64,000 bases of DNA from Rhodocyclaceae bacterium (GCA_023383815.1 JAHDYG010000010.1:61521-125520), one strand, 5' to 3'. Counted from the stretch's first letter, positions 37,116-46,638 are shown. Made by a program: numbers and translations. The notes: a model not told the origin generated them from the letters alone.

Positions 37116-38078
37116 TCAGGCCTGCAGTGAATGCCACATCTGTTCGTCGCGATCGGCCGTCCAGATGCGCGGATCGCGGATGCCCGAGGCCTCGTCGAAG
37201 GCACGCGTCACGTCGAAGGGCAGGCAGTGCTCATAGATGAAGACCTGGCCGAACTTCGGATCCATGTTCTTGCGCGCAAGCGCCATCGCACCCTTGAGAT
37301 CGAGCCCCTGCGCCACCGCCTCGCGGGCACTGGCGTAGAGCGTCGATACGAAATCGCGCGTATAGGCGAGCCCCGCACGCACCGCCTCGGGCGTCTTGAG
37401 TGCCGGGCCGCGGCCGGGCACCAGCATGTCGAAGTTCATCGCCGCGAGCCGGTCGAGCGTCTGCGGCCAGTCGGCAAGGTAGGCATCCCCGGTATAGCAG
37501 GCCGCATCGGCTTCGACCAGGTCACCCGAGAAACAGACGTTCTGCGACGGCAGCCAGACAATGGTGTCGCCCTTGGTGTGGCCACGCCCGACCTGCTGGA
37601 TGCGCACTTCGAGCTTGCCCATCCACAGCGACATCCCGCCCTGGAAGGTGATCGTCGGCCAGGTCAGGCCGGGCACGCTCTCGACCGCATTGAAAAGCCG
37701 CGGGAAGCGGCCGATCTCCGAGGCCATGTCCTGCTCGCCGCGCTCGACGATGAGATCGTAGGTGTCGCGGCTGGCGATCACCTGCTCCAGCCCCTCGGCC
37801 TTGTAGCCCGAGGCACCGAGCACGCGCACCGCGTGGTAGTGCGTCAGCACCACGTACTTGATCGGCTTGTCGGTGATCTCGCGCACCTTGGCGATCACCG
37901 ACTGCGCCATCACCGGCGTGGCCGTGGCATCGATGATCATCACCGAGTCGTCGCCGACGATGATGCCGGTGTTCGGATCGCCTTCGGTCGTGTAGGCCCA
38001 GGCGTTTTCGGACAGGCGCTCGAAGCTCACCTGCTTCTCTTCGAGGTCGGCGCGTGAAGCAAAGACCTTTTCGGTCAT
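37116..38078 (-). CDS. MBL-fold protein with altered metal motif
   Basis: 320 residues with the metallo-beta-lactamase fold: TGIIVGDDSVMIIDATATPVM, VLTHYHAVRVLGASG, GHTKGDTIVWLPSQNVCFSGDLVEADA. The family motif HxHxDH reads HYHAVR, so the Asp and third His metal ligands are missing. The later GHTKGD and GD motifs remain. It may bind one metal or act differently. First gene of the aromatic cluster, divergent from iclR. Confidence 0.8.
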   Translation of the reverse strand: MTEKVFASRADLEEKQVSFERLSENAWAYTTEGDPNTGIIVGDDSVMIIDATATPVMAQSVIAKVREITDKPIKYVVLTHYHAVRVLGASGYKAEGLEQVIASRDTYDLIVERGEQDMASEIGRFPRLFNAVESVPGLTWPTITFQGGMSLWMGKLEVRIQQVGRGHTKGDTIVWLPSQNVCFSGDLVEADAACYTGDAYLADWPQTLDRLAAMNFDMLVPGRGPALKTPEAVRAGLAYTRDFVSTLYASAREAVAQGLDLKGAMALARKNMDPKFGQVFIYEHCLPFDVTRAFDEASGIRDPRIWTADRDEQMWHSLQA

Positions 38079-38231
38079 CGTTGTTCTCCTGTTGGGGTCG
38101 GGGTTGAGTACATCCTAGACTCAAATTTGTTATTGGTCAATTCGTTTGTTAATGCTAAATTTCAGCCATGCGCCCCGAGCGCGTTCGAACTGTTATCCTC
38201 CGCAACGCCAACCGGCCCGCCAGGAAATCCC
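38079..38231. promoter_or_regulatory. AT-rich divergent control region (MBL cluster / IclR)
   Basis: The gap between the MBL gene and the IclR gene holds a markedly AT-rich stretch (about 38112-38163) in GC-rich surroundings. A possible plus-strand promoter is TTGGTC, 17 bases, TAAATT. CAAATTTG is a short palindrome at the left. It likely holds both promoters and the IclR operator, but the operator is not resolved. Confidence 0.5.
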
Positions 38232-39056
38232 GTGACCGACGCCCCCCAGGAATCCCGAGACAACGAGCGTGGCAGCGACCGCCGCGGCATCCAGTCGATC
38301 GAAGTCGGCGGCGCCCTGCTCCACGCGCTCGCGCGCCATGGCGCGCCGATGATGCTCAAGGATCTCGCCCGCGAATCCGGCATGCCCGCCGCCAAGGCCC
38401 ACCCCTACCTCGTGAGCTTCGGCAAGCTCGGCCTGATCGAACAGGATCCCGTCACCGGCCGCTACGGCCTGGGCGCCTTCGCGCTGCAGCTCGGCCTGTC
38501 GGCCCTGCAGGGCCTGAACCCGCTGCGTGTCGCCACGCCCGAGGCTGCGCGCCTGTCCGACGAGATCGGCCAGAACGTCGCGATCGCCGTGTGGGGCAAC
38601 CACGGCCCCACCATTGTCAGCATCGAAGAATGCAGCCGCCCGGTGCACGTCAACATGCGCCCCGGCACCGTCATGAGCCTGCTCAACTCCGCCACCGGCC
38701 GCGTGTTCGCCGCCTTCCTCCCGGAAAAACTCACCGAACCGCTGATCCAGGAAGAACTCGCCCGCCTCGCCAGCGGCGACCAGGGCCCCGCCCGCCTGTC
38801 GCGCAAGCACATCGCCGACACCCTCGCCGAAGTCCACGCCCACGGCCTCGCGCGCGCCATCGGCCACCCCATCCCCGGCATCAACGCCTTCTGCGCCCCG
38901 GTCTTCGACCACACCGGCCACCTCGCCCTCGCCATCACCGCCATGGGCCCCTCCGGCACCTTCAACCCCGACTGGGACGGCCCCATCGCCCAGCGCGTGA
39001 ATGCCTGCGCGCGGGCGATCTCGGCACGGATGGGAAGACGGAGCGAGGCCCGCTGA
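38232..39056 (+). CDS. IclR family transcriptional regulator
   Basis: 274 residues from a GTG at 38232. Winged helix-turn-helix at the N-terminus (GGALLHALARHGAPMMLKDLARESGMPAAKAHPYLVSFGKLGLIEQD), then the IclR effector domain (NVAIAVWGNHGPTIVSIEE, NSATGRVFAAFLP, PIPGINAFCAPVFD). IclR proteins often control aromatic degradation clusters; the divergent arrangement indicates it governs the 31.7-38.1 kb cluster. Confidence 0.88.
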   Translation: MTDAPQESRDNERGSDRRGIQSIEVGGALLHALARHGAPMMLKDLARESGMPAAKAHPYLVSFGKLGLIEQDPVTGRYGLGAFALQLGLSALQGLNPLRVATPEAARLSDEIGQNVAIAVWGNHGPTIVSIEECSRPVHVNMRPGTVMSLLNSATGRVFAAFLPEKLTEPLIQEELARLASGDQGPARLSRKHIADTLAEVHAHGLARAIGHPIPGINAFCAPVFDHTGHLALAITAMGPSGTFNPDWDGPIAQRVNACARAISARMGRRSEAR

Positions 39057-39184
39057 AAGGCCACCGGCCGGTCACGGAGGCGCCGCAGCTCGCTAGCCTG
39101 CCGCGCTCCATCCCCCGGCGCACCGCCGCATCGACCGATTTCCGGTTGCCCCACTCGCCGTCCCGGCATACCCTTTTGTGCAAA

Positions 39185-39198
39185 CGGTCTTCTGACCG
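39185..39198. promoter_or_regulatory. Inverted repeat upstream of the WYL regulator
   Basis: CGGTC-TTCT-GACCG lies 24 bases before the WYL start, immediately before an A-rich stretch and the GGGGGG ribosome binding site. Position fits an autoregulatory operator. The 166-base gap 39057-39222 holds nothing else recognised. Confidence 0.45.
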
Positions 39199-39222
39199 AA
39201 AAAGAACAAAGGGGGGTTGGCG

Positions 39223-40260
39223 ATGGAACGCGTCGAGCGCCTGTATCGCATTCGCCGGTTGCTTACCGAGCGCCGCTCGATCCGCCGCGACGATCTGCTC
39301 GCTGAACTTGAGATCTCCCCCGCTACCCTCAAGCGCGACCTCGAATATCTGCGCGACCGTCTAAACGCCCCCATCGTGTGGTGCCGCGAATGCCGCGGCT
39401 ATCGCTTCGACACCACCCCGCAGGCCGGCGCCCAGTATGAGCTGCCCGGGCTGTGGTTCTCCGACAAGGAGATCCACGCCCTGCTGACGATGCAGCATCT
39501 GCTCGCCAACCTCGACCCAGGCGGCATCCTGGCCCCCCACGTGCAGCCCTTGATGGCCCGCCTGAATGCCCTGCTCGGCAGCGCCGAAAGCCCGGCCGAC
39601 GAGATCCGCAAGCGCGTGCTCATCACCGGCATCGGCAAGCGCGCGATGAAGCTCGACCACTTCGAGCACATCGGCTCCGCGCTGCTGCGCCGCAAGCGGC
39701 TCAACATCGCCTACTACGCCCGCGGCAGGGGTGAAGAATCCGAACGCGACGTCTCCCCGCAGCGCCTCGTGCATTACCGCGAGAACTGGTACCTCGACGC
39801 CTGGTGCCACCTGCGCGGCGCACTGCGCAACTTCGCCGTCGACAGCATCCGCCGCGTCGAACTGCTCGAACGCCCCGCCCGCGAGATCCCCCGCAAGACG
39901 CTCGATTCCGTGCTCGGCCCCGGCTACGGCATCTTCACCGGCCGCAAAGTGCAATGGGCCCGGCTGCGCTTTTCGGCCGAACGCGCCCGCTGGGTCGCAG
40001 CCGAACACTGGCACCCGAAACAACGTGGTCGCTTCGACGACGAAGGAAGCTATCTGCTGGACATCCCGTACGCCGACCACCGCGAGCTGATCATGGACAT
40101 TCTCAAGCATGGAAGGCATTGCGAGGTGCTGGGGCCGGAGGGGTTGCGGGCGGTGTTCGCGACAGAGGTCGCCGTGATGGCTGAGAACCTCGCAGCGGAT
40201 GGCACAGGGTCATGCTGTGAGCCACCCGCGGAGGAAAATAGGGTTCGACTGAACCCATAG
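39223..40260 (+). CDS. HTH-WYL transcriptional regulator of the CRISPR-Cas locus
   Basis: 345 residues from the ATG at 39223. N-terminal winged helix-turn-helix of the DeoR/HTH_11 type (IRRLLTERRSIRRDDLLAELEISPATLKRDLEYL), then a WYL domain (YYARGRGEESERDVSPQRLVHYRENWYLDAWCHLRGALRNFAVDSI, with W-Y-L intact) and a C-terminal WCX-like part. WYL proteins can sense nucleic-acid ligands. The gene stops 4 bases before cas3 on the same strand, so it is likely part of the cas transcript or controls it. Confidence 0.85.
   Translation: MERVERLYRIRRLLTERRSIRRDDLLAELEISPATLKRDLEYLRDRLNAPIVWCRECRGYRFDTTPQAGAQYELPGLWFSDKEIHALLTMQHLLANLDPGGILAPHVQPLMARLNALLGSAESPADEIRKRVLITGIGKRAMKLDHFEHIGSALLRRKRLNIAYYARGRGEESERDVSPQRLVHYRENWYLDAWCHLRGALRNFAVDSIRRVELLERPAREIPRKTLDSVLGPGYGIFTGRKVQWARLRFSAERARWVAAEHWHPKQRGRFDDEGSYLLDIPYADHRELIMDILKHGRHCEVLGPEGLRAVFATEVAVMAENLAADGTGSCCEPPAEENRVRLNP
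40241..40256 (+). promoter_or_regulatory. Perfect hairpin just before cas3
   Basis: GGGTTC-GACT-GAACCC covers the last codons of the WYL gene and ends 8 bases before the cas3 ATG. No Shine-Dalgarno sequence lies between the hairpin and the ATG; GGAGG at 40230-40234 lies upstream of the stem. The hairpin could therefore affect cas3 translation or act as an operator. Confidence 0.5.
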
Positions 40261-40264
40261 AGCC

Positions 40265-42619
40265 ATGGCCGATTGCATGCGCGACCTGAACGTCCACGCC
40301 CTCGCCCACATTCGTACCGACCGAGACGGATCCCTCGTCGCGCACGAGCTTGCCGACCACCTTGCCAAGGTGTCCACTTTGGGCGCCAGGTTCGCCCAGG
40401 CGTTCGGATCGGCTGACTGGCTGGCGCTGGCGGGTATCTGGCACGACCTCGGCAAGTACCGCTCAGGATTCCAGCGCTACATCCGCCAGGCAAACGACGT
40501 CGACGCGCACATCGAAGGCCGCGTCGCAGGCAAGGAGAAGACCCATTCTGCCGCCGGCGCCCTGTATGCGCGCGAACATCTGGCACGTACCCACGGGCCA
40601 CACGGACAGTTCGTCGCGCATGTTCTCGCTTACCTGATCGCCGGACACCACGCCGGGCTGGACAACTGGCACCAAGGCCTGAACGAACGTCTGGCGGGCG
40701 ACGATGCACAGCGGGAACTTGGTGACACGCTCAATGCAGTTCCACCACCTCGGATTCTCAACCCGGATCTGCCGCTTCCAGCCCTGGCGAACGTGCCCGC
40801 CGATCAAAAGTCGGGCACACCCGGCAGCTTCGCGCTGTGGTTGCGGATGCTGTTCTCGTGCCTCGTCGACGCCGACTTCCTTGATACCGAAGCCTTCATG
40901 GACGGCGAACGGGCAGGCTGCCGAGACGGCTTCGCGTCGTGCGCCGCCTTGCTCGGGCGCTACGAGGCCCACATGGCGCGGCTTGCCAATGACGCCGCCG
41001 ACACCCCGGTAAACCGCCTGCGTGCCGACATCCTCCGCCAATGTCTCGCCAAAGCGAATCGCCCGTCCGGCACGTTCACACTGACCGTGCCAACCGGAGG
41101 CGGAAAGACCCTCGCCAGCCTCGGCTTCGCGCTCCATCACGCCGTGGCGCACGACAAACGCCGGATCGTATACGCGATTCCCTACACCTCGATCATCGAG
41201 CAGACGGCCGACATCTTCCGGGCCGTGCTCGGCGACGACAATGTCGTCGAACACCACAGCAACGCCGAGCTGGACGATCGCAAGGAAACCGCGCGCTCGC
41301 GTCTCGCCTGCGAGAACTGGGACGCACCGGTCGTCGTCACGACGAATGTCCAGCTCTTCGAGAGCCTGTTCGCCCGACGCACCTCTCGTTGTCGCAAGCT
41401 GCACAACCTGGTCGGTAGCGTCATCGTGCTCGACGAGGCGCAACTGCTGCCGGTCGACTTCCTACAGCCGGTGCTGGACGTATTGCGTCTGCTGGTGCAG
41501 GACTATGGCGTCACCCTCGTCTTGTGCACCGCAACCCAGCCCGCGCTGACGCGCCAAGAACACTTCGATCCGCGCAAGACGCTGCGCGGCTTCGAACCGG
41601 GTACGGTCGCCGAGATCATCGACGACGTCCCCGCGTTGTACGACGCCCTGCGCCGGGTACGTGTGCGACGGCCGTCCGACCTCGATGCCCGTGAGGACTG
41701 GCCGGCGATCGCCGATCGGGTTTCCGGGCACGAAGCCGTGCTGAGCATCGTCAACCGGCGCCAGGATGCGCGCGACCTGCATGCCTTGCTCAAGGCCCGC
41801 CACCCCGATGGCCTGTATCACCTCTCGGCGTTGATGTGCCCGCAGCATCGCAGTGACACCATTGCCCGCATCAAAGTCGCGCTCACGCAACGACGCGAAG
41901 CCCTGGCGTGTGGCGACGCGGCCTCGCCGGTGCGTGTGGTCAGCACCCAACTGGTTGAAGCGGGGGTCGATCTCGATTTTCCCGTGGTCTTTCGCGCCAT
42001 GGCGGGGCTGGACTCGATCGCCCAGGCCGCAGGGCGCTGCAACCGCGAAGGGCGGCTGGCTGCCGGCGGCGAGGTGCACGTCTTCGTGCCGCCTTCCGAA
42101 CCACCACCCGGACTGCTGCGACAAGCGCGCGATACCTGCAAGACAGTGTGGCGCACAAGCAAATCCGACGACCCACTCGACCTGCCCCTGTTCGAGGGAT
42201 TCTTCCGCCAGTTGTACGCCGACGCACGGCTGGACCGACACGGCATCTGCGAGATGCTGCGGGTCGACCGTGGCGCGGTGCGCTTCCGCGACGCAGCCGA
42301 AGCGTTCCGCCTGATCGACAACGAGGACGGCGGCACGGTCATCGTGAACTACCAGCGACCGGACTCGACGGAGCGCGTCGGCGCACTCGTCGGGAAGATC
42401 GAGAAGGAAGGACCGAATCGCGGTTTGCTGCGGAAACTGCAGCGCTACGGCGTAACGCTGTACCAGCGCGACATCCAGCGCCTGCTGGCGTCTGGAGACA
42501 TTCGCGAGCTTGGCGGCTGCCCCGGTCTGTACGTGCAGGACTCGGATGTATTCTACGACGCGGAACTGGGTGCGAATGCCACGGGAGCGCCGGGGGATCC
42601 GGCGGCACTGGTGATCTGA
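40265..42619 (+). CDS. cas3: Cas3 nuclease-helicase, type I-C
   Basis: 784 residues. The HD nuclease comes first (LAGIWHDLGKYRSGFQRY at about 56-73, HSAAGALYA, HVLAYLIAGHHAGL). An SF2 helicase follows: Walker A PTGGGKT near 276, YTSIIEQTADIFR, DEAQ Walker B (VLDEAQLLPVDFLQPVL), SAT-like CTATQP, and the late motif QLVEAGVDLDFPVVFRAMAGLDSIAQAAGRCNREG. It degrades DNA opened by Cascade. All catalytic motifs are intact. Confidence 0.95.
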   Translation: MADCMRDLNVHALAHIRTDRDGSLVAHELADHLAKVSTLGARFAQAFGSADWLALAGIWHDLGKYRSGFQRYIRQANDVDAHIEGRVAGKEKTHSAAGALYAREHLARTHGPHGQFVAHVLAYLIAGHHAGLDNWHQGLNERLAGDDAQRELGDTLNAVPPPRILNPDLPLPALANVPADQKSGTPGSFALWLRMLFSCLVDADFLDTEAFMDGERAGCRDGFASCAALLGRYEAHMARLANDAADTPVNRLRADILRQCLAKANRPSGTFTLTVPTGGGKTLASLGFALHHAVAHDKRRIVYAIPYTSIIEQTADIFRAVLGDDNVVEHHSNAELDDRKETARSRLACENWDAPVVVTTNVQLFESLFARRTSRCRKLHNLVGSVIVLDEAQLLPVDFLQPVLDVLRLLVQDYGVTLVLCTATQPALTRQEHFDPRKTLRGFEPGTVAEIIDDVPALYDALRRVRVRRPSDLDAREDWPAIADRVSGHEAVLSIVNRRQDARDLHALLKARHPDGLYHLSALMCPQHRSDTIARIKVALTQRREALACGDAASPVRVVSTQLVEAGVDLDFPVVFRAMAGLDSIAQAAGRCNREGRLAAGGEVHVFVPPSEPPPGLLRQARDTCKTVWRTSKSDDPLDLPLFEGFFRQLYADARLDRHGICEMLRVDRGAVRFRDAAEAFRLIDNEDGGTVIVNYQRPDSTERVGALVGKIEKEGPNRGLLRKLQRYGVTLYQRDIQRLLASGDIRELGGCPGLYVQDSDVFYDAELGANATGAPGDPAALVI

Positions 42620-42646
42620 AGACGGGAGAAATTGAGGAATGAAGAC

Positions 42647-43306
42647 ATGAACCGATTCTGTCTCGAAGTATCCGGCGACTTCGCCTGCTTCACGCGCCCG
42701 GAGATGAAGGTCGAGCGCGTGTCCTACGATCTCATCACCCCTTCTGCGGCACGGGCGGTGTTCGAGAGCATCCTGTGGAAGCCGGCGATCCGCTGGCAGA
42801 TCCGGCGCATCGAGGTGCTCAGGCCGGTACGCTGGACCAGCGTACGGCGCAACGAAGTCGGCGCGGTCGTCTCGACCCGCAACGTCACCACCGCGATGAA
42901 CGAGGGGCACGGACACCTGGCGCTGTACGTGGAGGACGAGCGCCAGCAGCGTGCCGGGCTGATCCTGCGCGACGTCGCCTACCGCCTCCACGCCGATCTG
43001 GAATTCCTGCCCGATCGCGCGCCCAACGACAACGCCGCCAAGTACGCCGAAATGTTCCGCCGCCGGGCGAGCAAGGGGCAATGCGTGAACCAGCCCTACC
43101 TGGGTTGTCGCGAGTTCGCCGCGCGCTTTCGGCTGGTCGACGAGGACGGCACCGACCCGGCTCTGTTCGCAGACATCAACGGGGATCTGGGATGGATGTT
43201 GTACGACATGGATTTCTCGAACCCGTCCGACCCACGTCCGACCTTCTTCCGGGCACAGGTCAGCCGCGGCGTGCTCGATCTCAACGGCGTCGAGGTGCGC
43301 GGATGA
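42647..43306 (+). CDS. cas5c: Cas5c, crRNA-processing Cascade subunit, type I-C
   Basis: 219 residues from the ATG at 42647, with GAGGAATG upstream. Motifs DFACFTRPEMKVERVSYDLITPSAARAVFESILWKP and RDVAYRLHADLEF are typical of Cas5c (Cas5d), which cuts the repeat RNA in type I-C because these systems lack Cas6. The stop overlaps the cas8c start (ATGA). An in-frame TTG at 42632 would add five residues but is less likely. Confidence 0.93.
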   Translation: MNRFCLEVSGDFACFTRPEMKVERVSYDLITPSAARAVFESILWKPAIRWQIRRIEVLRPVRWTSVRRNEVGAVVSTRNVTTAMNEGHGHLALYVEDERQQRAGLILRDVAYRLHADLEFLPDRAPNDNAAKYAEMFRRRASKGQCVNQPYLGCREFAARFRLVDEDGTDPALFADINGDLGWMLYDMDFSNPSDPRPTFFRAQVSRGVLDLNGVEVRG

Positions 43307-45047
43307 TTCTTCAAGCACTGCACGACTACTACCAGCGCAAGCAGCGCGACCCGGACCCGGCCCGCCGGCTGCCAGCCTATGGCTTCGAGGACAAGGAGAT
43401 CCCGTTCATCATCGAACTCGACGCCGACGGAACCCTTCTCGGACTCAAGGACACGCGGCAACTTGAAGGCAAGAAGAAGGTCGCAGCCCGCTTCCTGGTG
43501 CCACAAGGCGTCAAGAAGACTTCGGGGGTCGCAGCCAATCTGTTGTGGGACACCGCCGAGTACGTCTTGGGAATCGACATCAAGGGTAAGCCTGAGCGCA
43601 TTGCCCAGCAGCGAACGGCCTTCCGTGAGCGCATCGAAGTCCTCTCCGCTCAGGACGATCCCGGTATCCGCGCCGTCCTCGCCTTTCTCGATCGTGACCC
43701 GATCGCCGAATTGACGGGGCAGCCCGCCTGGGCTGAGATACTCGAAACGAATCCGCTCATGAGTTTCCGGCTCGCTCCCGATCCCGAGTTGATCTGCCAG
43801 CGTCCCGGCGTGCTGGACGAAGTCGGCGACGAACCGGCGAACGCCGAGTCCAGCGGTGTGTGCCTCGTGACCGGCCGCGGCTCCGAACCCGAGCGACTGC
43901 ACAGCGCCATCAAGGGAGTGTGGGGTGCACAGACCTCCGGGGCCAACATCGTGTCGTTCAACCTCGATGCCTTCCGCTCGTTCGGCAAGGAGCAAGGCGC
44001 GAACGCATCGGTGGGCCGGCAGCCGCCTTCGCCTACACCACTGCGCTCAACCACTTGCTCGCCAAAGGCTCTCGCCAACGCATCCAGGTCGGCGACGCCT
44101 CGACGGTGTTCTGGGCGGAGAAGGCCGATGCGGTCGAGGATGTCTTTGCCACTGTGTTCGGCGAAGGCGACGACCCCGATGCGCGTACCGGCGAGGTCCG
44201 AGCGCTGTACGAAGCGGTCCAGAGCGGCAAGCTCGATGGCGCACGCGGCGAGACGCGCTTCTACGTGCTCGGGCTCGCACCCAACGCGGCGCGCATCGCG
44301 GTCCGTTTCTGGCACACCGCGCCCCTCAATGAGATCGCCCGGCGCATTACCGCGTGGTTCGACGATCTGGCCATCGCACGCGGTCCGAACGACCCCGAGT
44401 TTCCGAGCCTGTTCCGCTTGCTCACGGCCATCGCGGTTCAGCGCAAGGCCGACAACATCCCGCCCCGTCTCGGCGGCGACATCATGCGCGCGATTCTCGA
44501 AGGACTGCCCTTTCCATCCACCTGGCTCAACGCGGCCGTCCAACGCTGCCGCGCCGAGCAGCAGGTCAACGCGCTGCGCGCCGCTGCGATCAAGGCCTGC
44601 ATCAACCGCCAGATCCGCTCGACCAAGCCCCAAACGACCATTCGCGAGAAGGAGTATCCGACCGTGCTCGACCCGACCCAACCCAATCCGGCCTACCGGC
44701 TCGGCCGGCTCTTCGCCGTGCTCGAACGCATCCAGGAAGCCGCCAGTCCCGGACTCAACGCAACGATCCGCGATCGCTACTACGGTGCCGCATCGAGTAC
44801 CCCCGTTGCCGTGTTCACGACGCTGCTGCGCTTGAAAAACGCGCACCTGAAGAAGCTTCCGACCGGCAGGGTCATCAATTTCGAGAAGCTGGTCGGCGAG
44901 ATCATGGACGGCCTGTCCGACTTTCCGAAGCACCTTGCGCTCCCCGATCAAGGACGCTTCGCACTCGGCTACTACCACCAGCGACAAGCCTTCTTCACGA
45001 AGTCAGCACCCACCGATTCCACCGATCCTGATGAGGAGAACATCTGA
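43303..45047 (+). pseudogene. cas8c: cas8c (Csd1), large Cascade subunit, frameshifted
   Basis: The N-terminal half (MILQALHDYYQRK through SFNLDAFRSFGKEQGANA) is in one frame. The rest (AAAFAYTTALNHLLAKGSRQRIQVGDASTVFWAEKAD to DPDEENI) is in another. The break is at about 44016-44019, where GGGCCGGCAG looks like GGGCCGGGCAG with one G lost. Restoring one base gives about 581 residues, normal for Cas8c. No ribosome binding site or start is evident for the second half. Either the effector is disabled or the base is a sequencing error. Overlaps cas5c and cas7c starts. Confidence 0.9.
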
Positions 45048-45934
45048 TGGCACTCAGCAACCGCTACGACTTCATGCTCGTCTTCGACGTCAAGGACGGC
45101 AATCCCAACGGCGACCCGGATGCCGGCAATCTGCCGCGCCTCGACGCCGAATCCGGCCACGGGCTGGTCACCGACGTATCGCTCAAGCGCAAGGTGCGCA
45201 ACTTCGTCGGGCTGGTGAAGGGGGAAGAGCCGCCGTTCGAGATCTACGTGAAGGAAAAGGCTGTGCTCAACCGCACGCATGAACGCGCCTATGTCGCGGT
45301 CGGAGCTGAAGATGAACTGAAAGGCGAGGACAAGAAGCGCAAGGGCAAGGGCGATACGGTAGGCAAGGCCCGCGACTGGATGTGTGCCAACTTCTTCGAC
45401 GTGCGCACGTTCGGCGCCGTGATGTCCACCGGGGTGAACTGCGGGCAGGTCCGTGGCCCGGTCCAGCTCACCTTCGCGCGATCGGTCGACCCGATCGTGG
45501 CGCTGGAACACTCCATTACCCGCATGGCGGTCGCGACCGAAGCCGAAGCGGAGAAACAGGAAGGCGACAACCGCACGATGGGCCGCAAGCACACCGTGCC
45601 CTACGGCGTGTACGTGGCGCATGGCTTCGTCTCGGCATTCCTCGCGAAGCAGACCGGCTTCGACGACAACGACCTGGAACTGCTGTGGCAGTCGCTCGAA
45701 CACATGTTCGAGCACGATCGCTCGGCCGCGCGCGGTGAGATGTCGACCCGTGGCCTGTATGTGTTCAAGCACGATTCGGAACTGGGCAACGCGCACGCAC
45801 ATGATCTCTTCGATCGCATCCATGTCGCGCGCAAGCCGGATGTGGACGTGCCGCGCAGTTTCGGTGACTACACGGTCAGGATTGACGAAGCAGCTTTGCC
45901 TGCCGGGGTCAGCCTGGTGCGCAGGGTGGGTTAA
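45047..45934 (+). CDS. cas7c: Cas7c (Csd2), Cascade backbone, type I-C
   Basis: 295 residues from the ATG overlapping the cas8c stop (TGATG). [28 protein letters not shown] opening and the [33 protein letters not shown] core are diagnostic of Csd2. Multiple copies coat the crRNA. Its stop overlaps by four bases the stop of vapC, which is on the opposite strand. Confidence 0.95.
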   Translation: MALSNRYDFMLVFDVKDGNPNGDPDAGNLPRLDAESGHGLVTDVSLKRKVRNFVGLVKGEEPPFEIYVKEKAVLNRTHERAYVAVGAEDELKGEDKKRKGKGDTVGKARDWMCANFFDVRTFGAVMSTGVNCGQVRGPVQLTFARSVDPIVALEHSITRMAVATEAEAEKQEGDNRTMGRKHTVPYGVYVAHGFVSAFLAKQTGFDDNDLELLWQSLEHMFEHDRSAARGEMSTRGLYVFKHDSELGNAHAHDLFDRIHVARKPDVDVPRSFGDYTVRIDEAALPAGVSLVRRVG

Positions 45935-46356
45935 TGCTCGAAAGCTGTCAGCGGACGGACGAAGCGCCCCAGGTCGACGGCGTCCGACTGCTGACAGCGG
46001 GCGATCAGGCGGCGGTCAGCAGTCACCAGGACAATGCCGTGGCGCACCGCCAACGCAAGATAGAAGCAATCGTAGGCGGGATGATCGAGACGAGCGGCCA
46101 AGGCCGTCGCCTCGAACATCAAGTCGGCGGACGAACTGGCGTGCACACCGATTTGCAGCAGCATGCGGGCTGCGATCTCCGGCACCTCATCGGCCAGTTC
46201 ACCGCGCCGTCGCTTCTTCCACAGAATATTGGCCACTTCGGCAAACAGCAGGTCAGGTGCGTGGATCTGCCCTCCCAGAATCCTCTGCGCCGCCTCCGAG
46301 TCAGGTTCGGGCGCAAACCACTTGGCCGCGACGCTCGCATCGACCACCCACTTCAT
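45931..46356 (-). CDS. vapC: VapC-type PIN-domain toxin, inside the cas operon
   Basis: 141 residues. PIN-domain acidic residues: Asp in [10 protein letters not shown], Glu in [12 protein letters not shown], Asp in [12 protein letters not shown] and Asp in [12 protein letters not shown] site-specific endoribonuclease of the FitB/VapC type is expected. Its gene is tail to tail with cas7c and its start overlaps the antitoxin stop (ATGA), so the pair is cotranscribed against the cas genes. Confidence 0.88.
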   Translation of the reverse strand: MKWVVDASVAAKWFAPEPDSEAAQRILGGQIHAPDLLFAEVANILWKKRRRGELADEVPEIAARMLLQIGVHASSSADLMFEATALAARLDHPAYDCFYLALAVRHGIVLVTADRRLIARCQQSDAVDLGRFVRPLTAFEH

Positions 46357-46601
46357 CGCTCGTCCCGACTCTGGCGCAGAAGCTCCTCCGACGGCGTTTG
46401 CGGCCGTCCGGCGCTCAAGGCACGGACTCTTGCCGCAAGGCGTTTGAACTCTTCGACGGGGTCTGCTGGTTCGGGCTGCACCAGTGCTTCCGCAACGATG
46501 GCGCGCAACTCGGCGGACATCGAACGACCGTGTTTGGCCGCACGCTCGCGCAAGCGCTGCTTCAGATCATCGTCCAGGTTCCTGAGTACCATGTCCGCCA
46601 T
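46353..46601 (-). CDS. vapB: VapB/FitA-type ribbon-helix-helix antitoxin
   Basis: 82 residues from the ATG at 46601 (MADMVLRNLDDDLKQRLRERA). A short beta-strand followed by two helices (AAKHGRSMSAELRAIVAEAL) is the Arc/FitA ribbon-helix-helix DNA-binding fold. The C-terminal part probably wraps the toxin. A longer frame to 46658 is open but the RHH fold starts at 46601. The palindrome at 46615-46638 is its likely operator. Confidence 0.85.
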   Translation of the reverse strand: MADMVLRNLDDDLKQRLRERAAKHGRSMSAELRAIVAEALVQPEPADPVEEFKRLAARVRALSAGRPQTPSEELLRQSRDER

Positions 46602-46614
46602 GCTTGTCTCCTTC

Positions 46615-46638
46615 GGTAGCAATGCTATCAATGATACC
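46615..46638. promoter_or_regulatory. Palindromic operator in the vapB-cas4 gap
   Basis: GGTAGCAATGCT and ATCAATGATACC form an imperfect 24-bp palindrome (18 of 24 positions symmetric) centred between vapB (starts 46601, minus) and cas4 (starts 46664, plus). Position and symmetry fit a VapBC/FitAB operator that would also overlap any cas4 promoter. Confidence 0.65.

Noticed and set aside
44000..44030. Programmed frameshift in cas8c
   Set aside because: There is no slippery heptamer or downstream stimulatory structure that I can recognise, and Cas8c is not known to use recoding.
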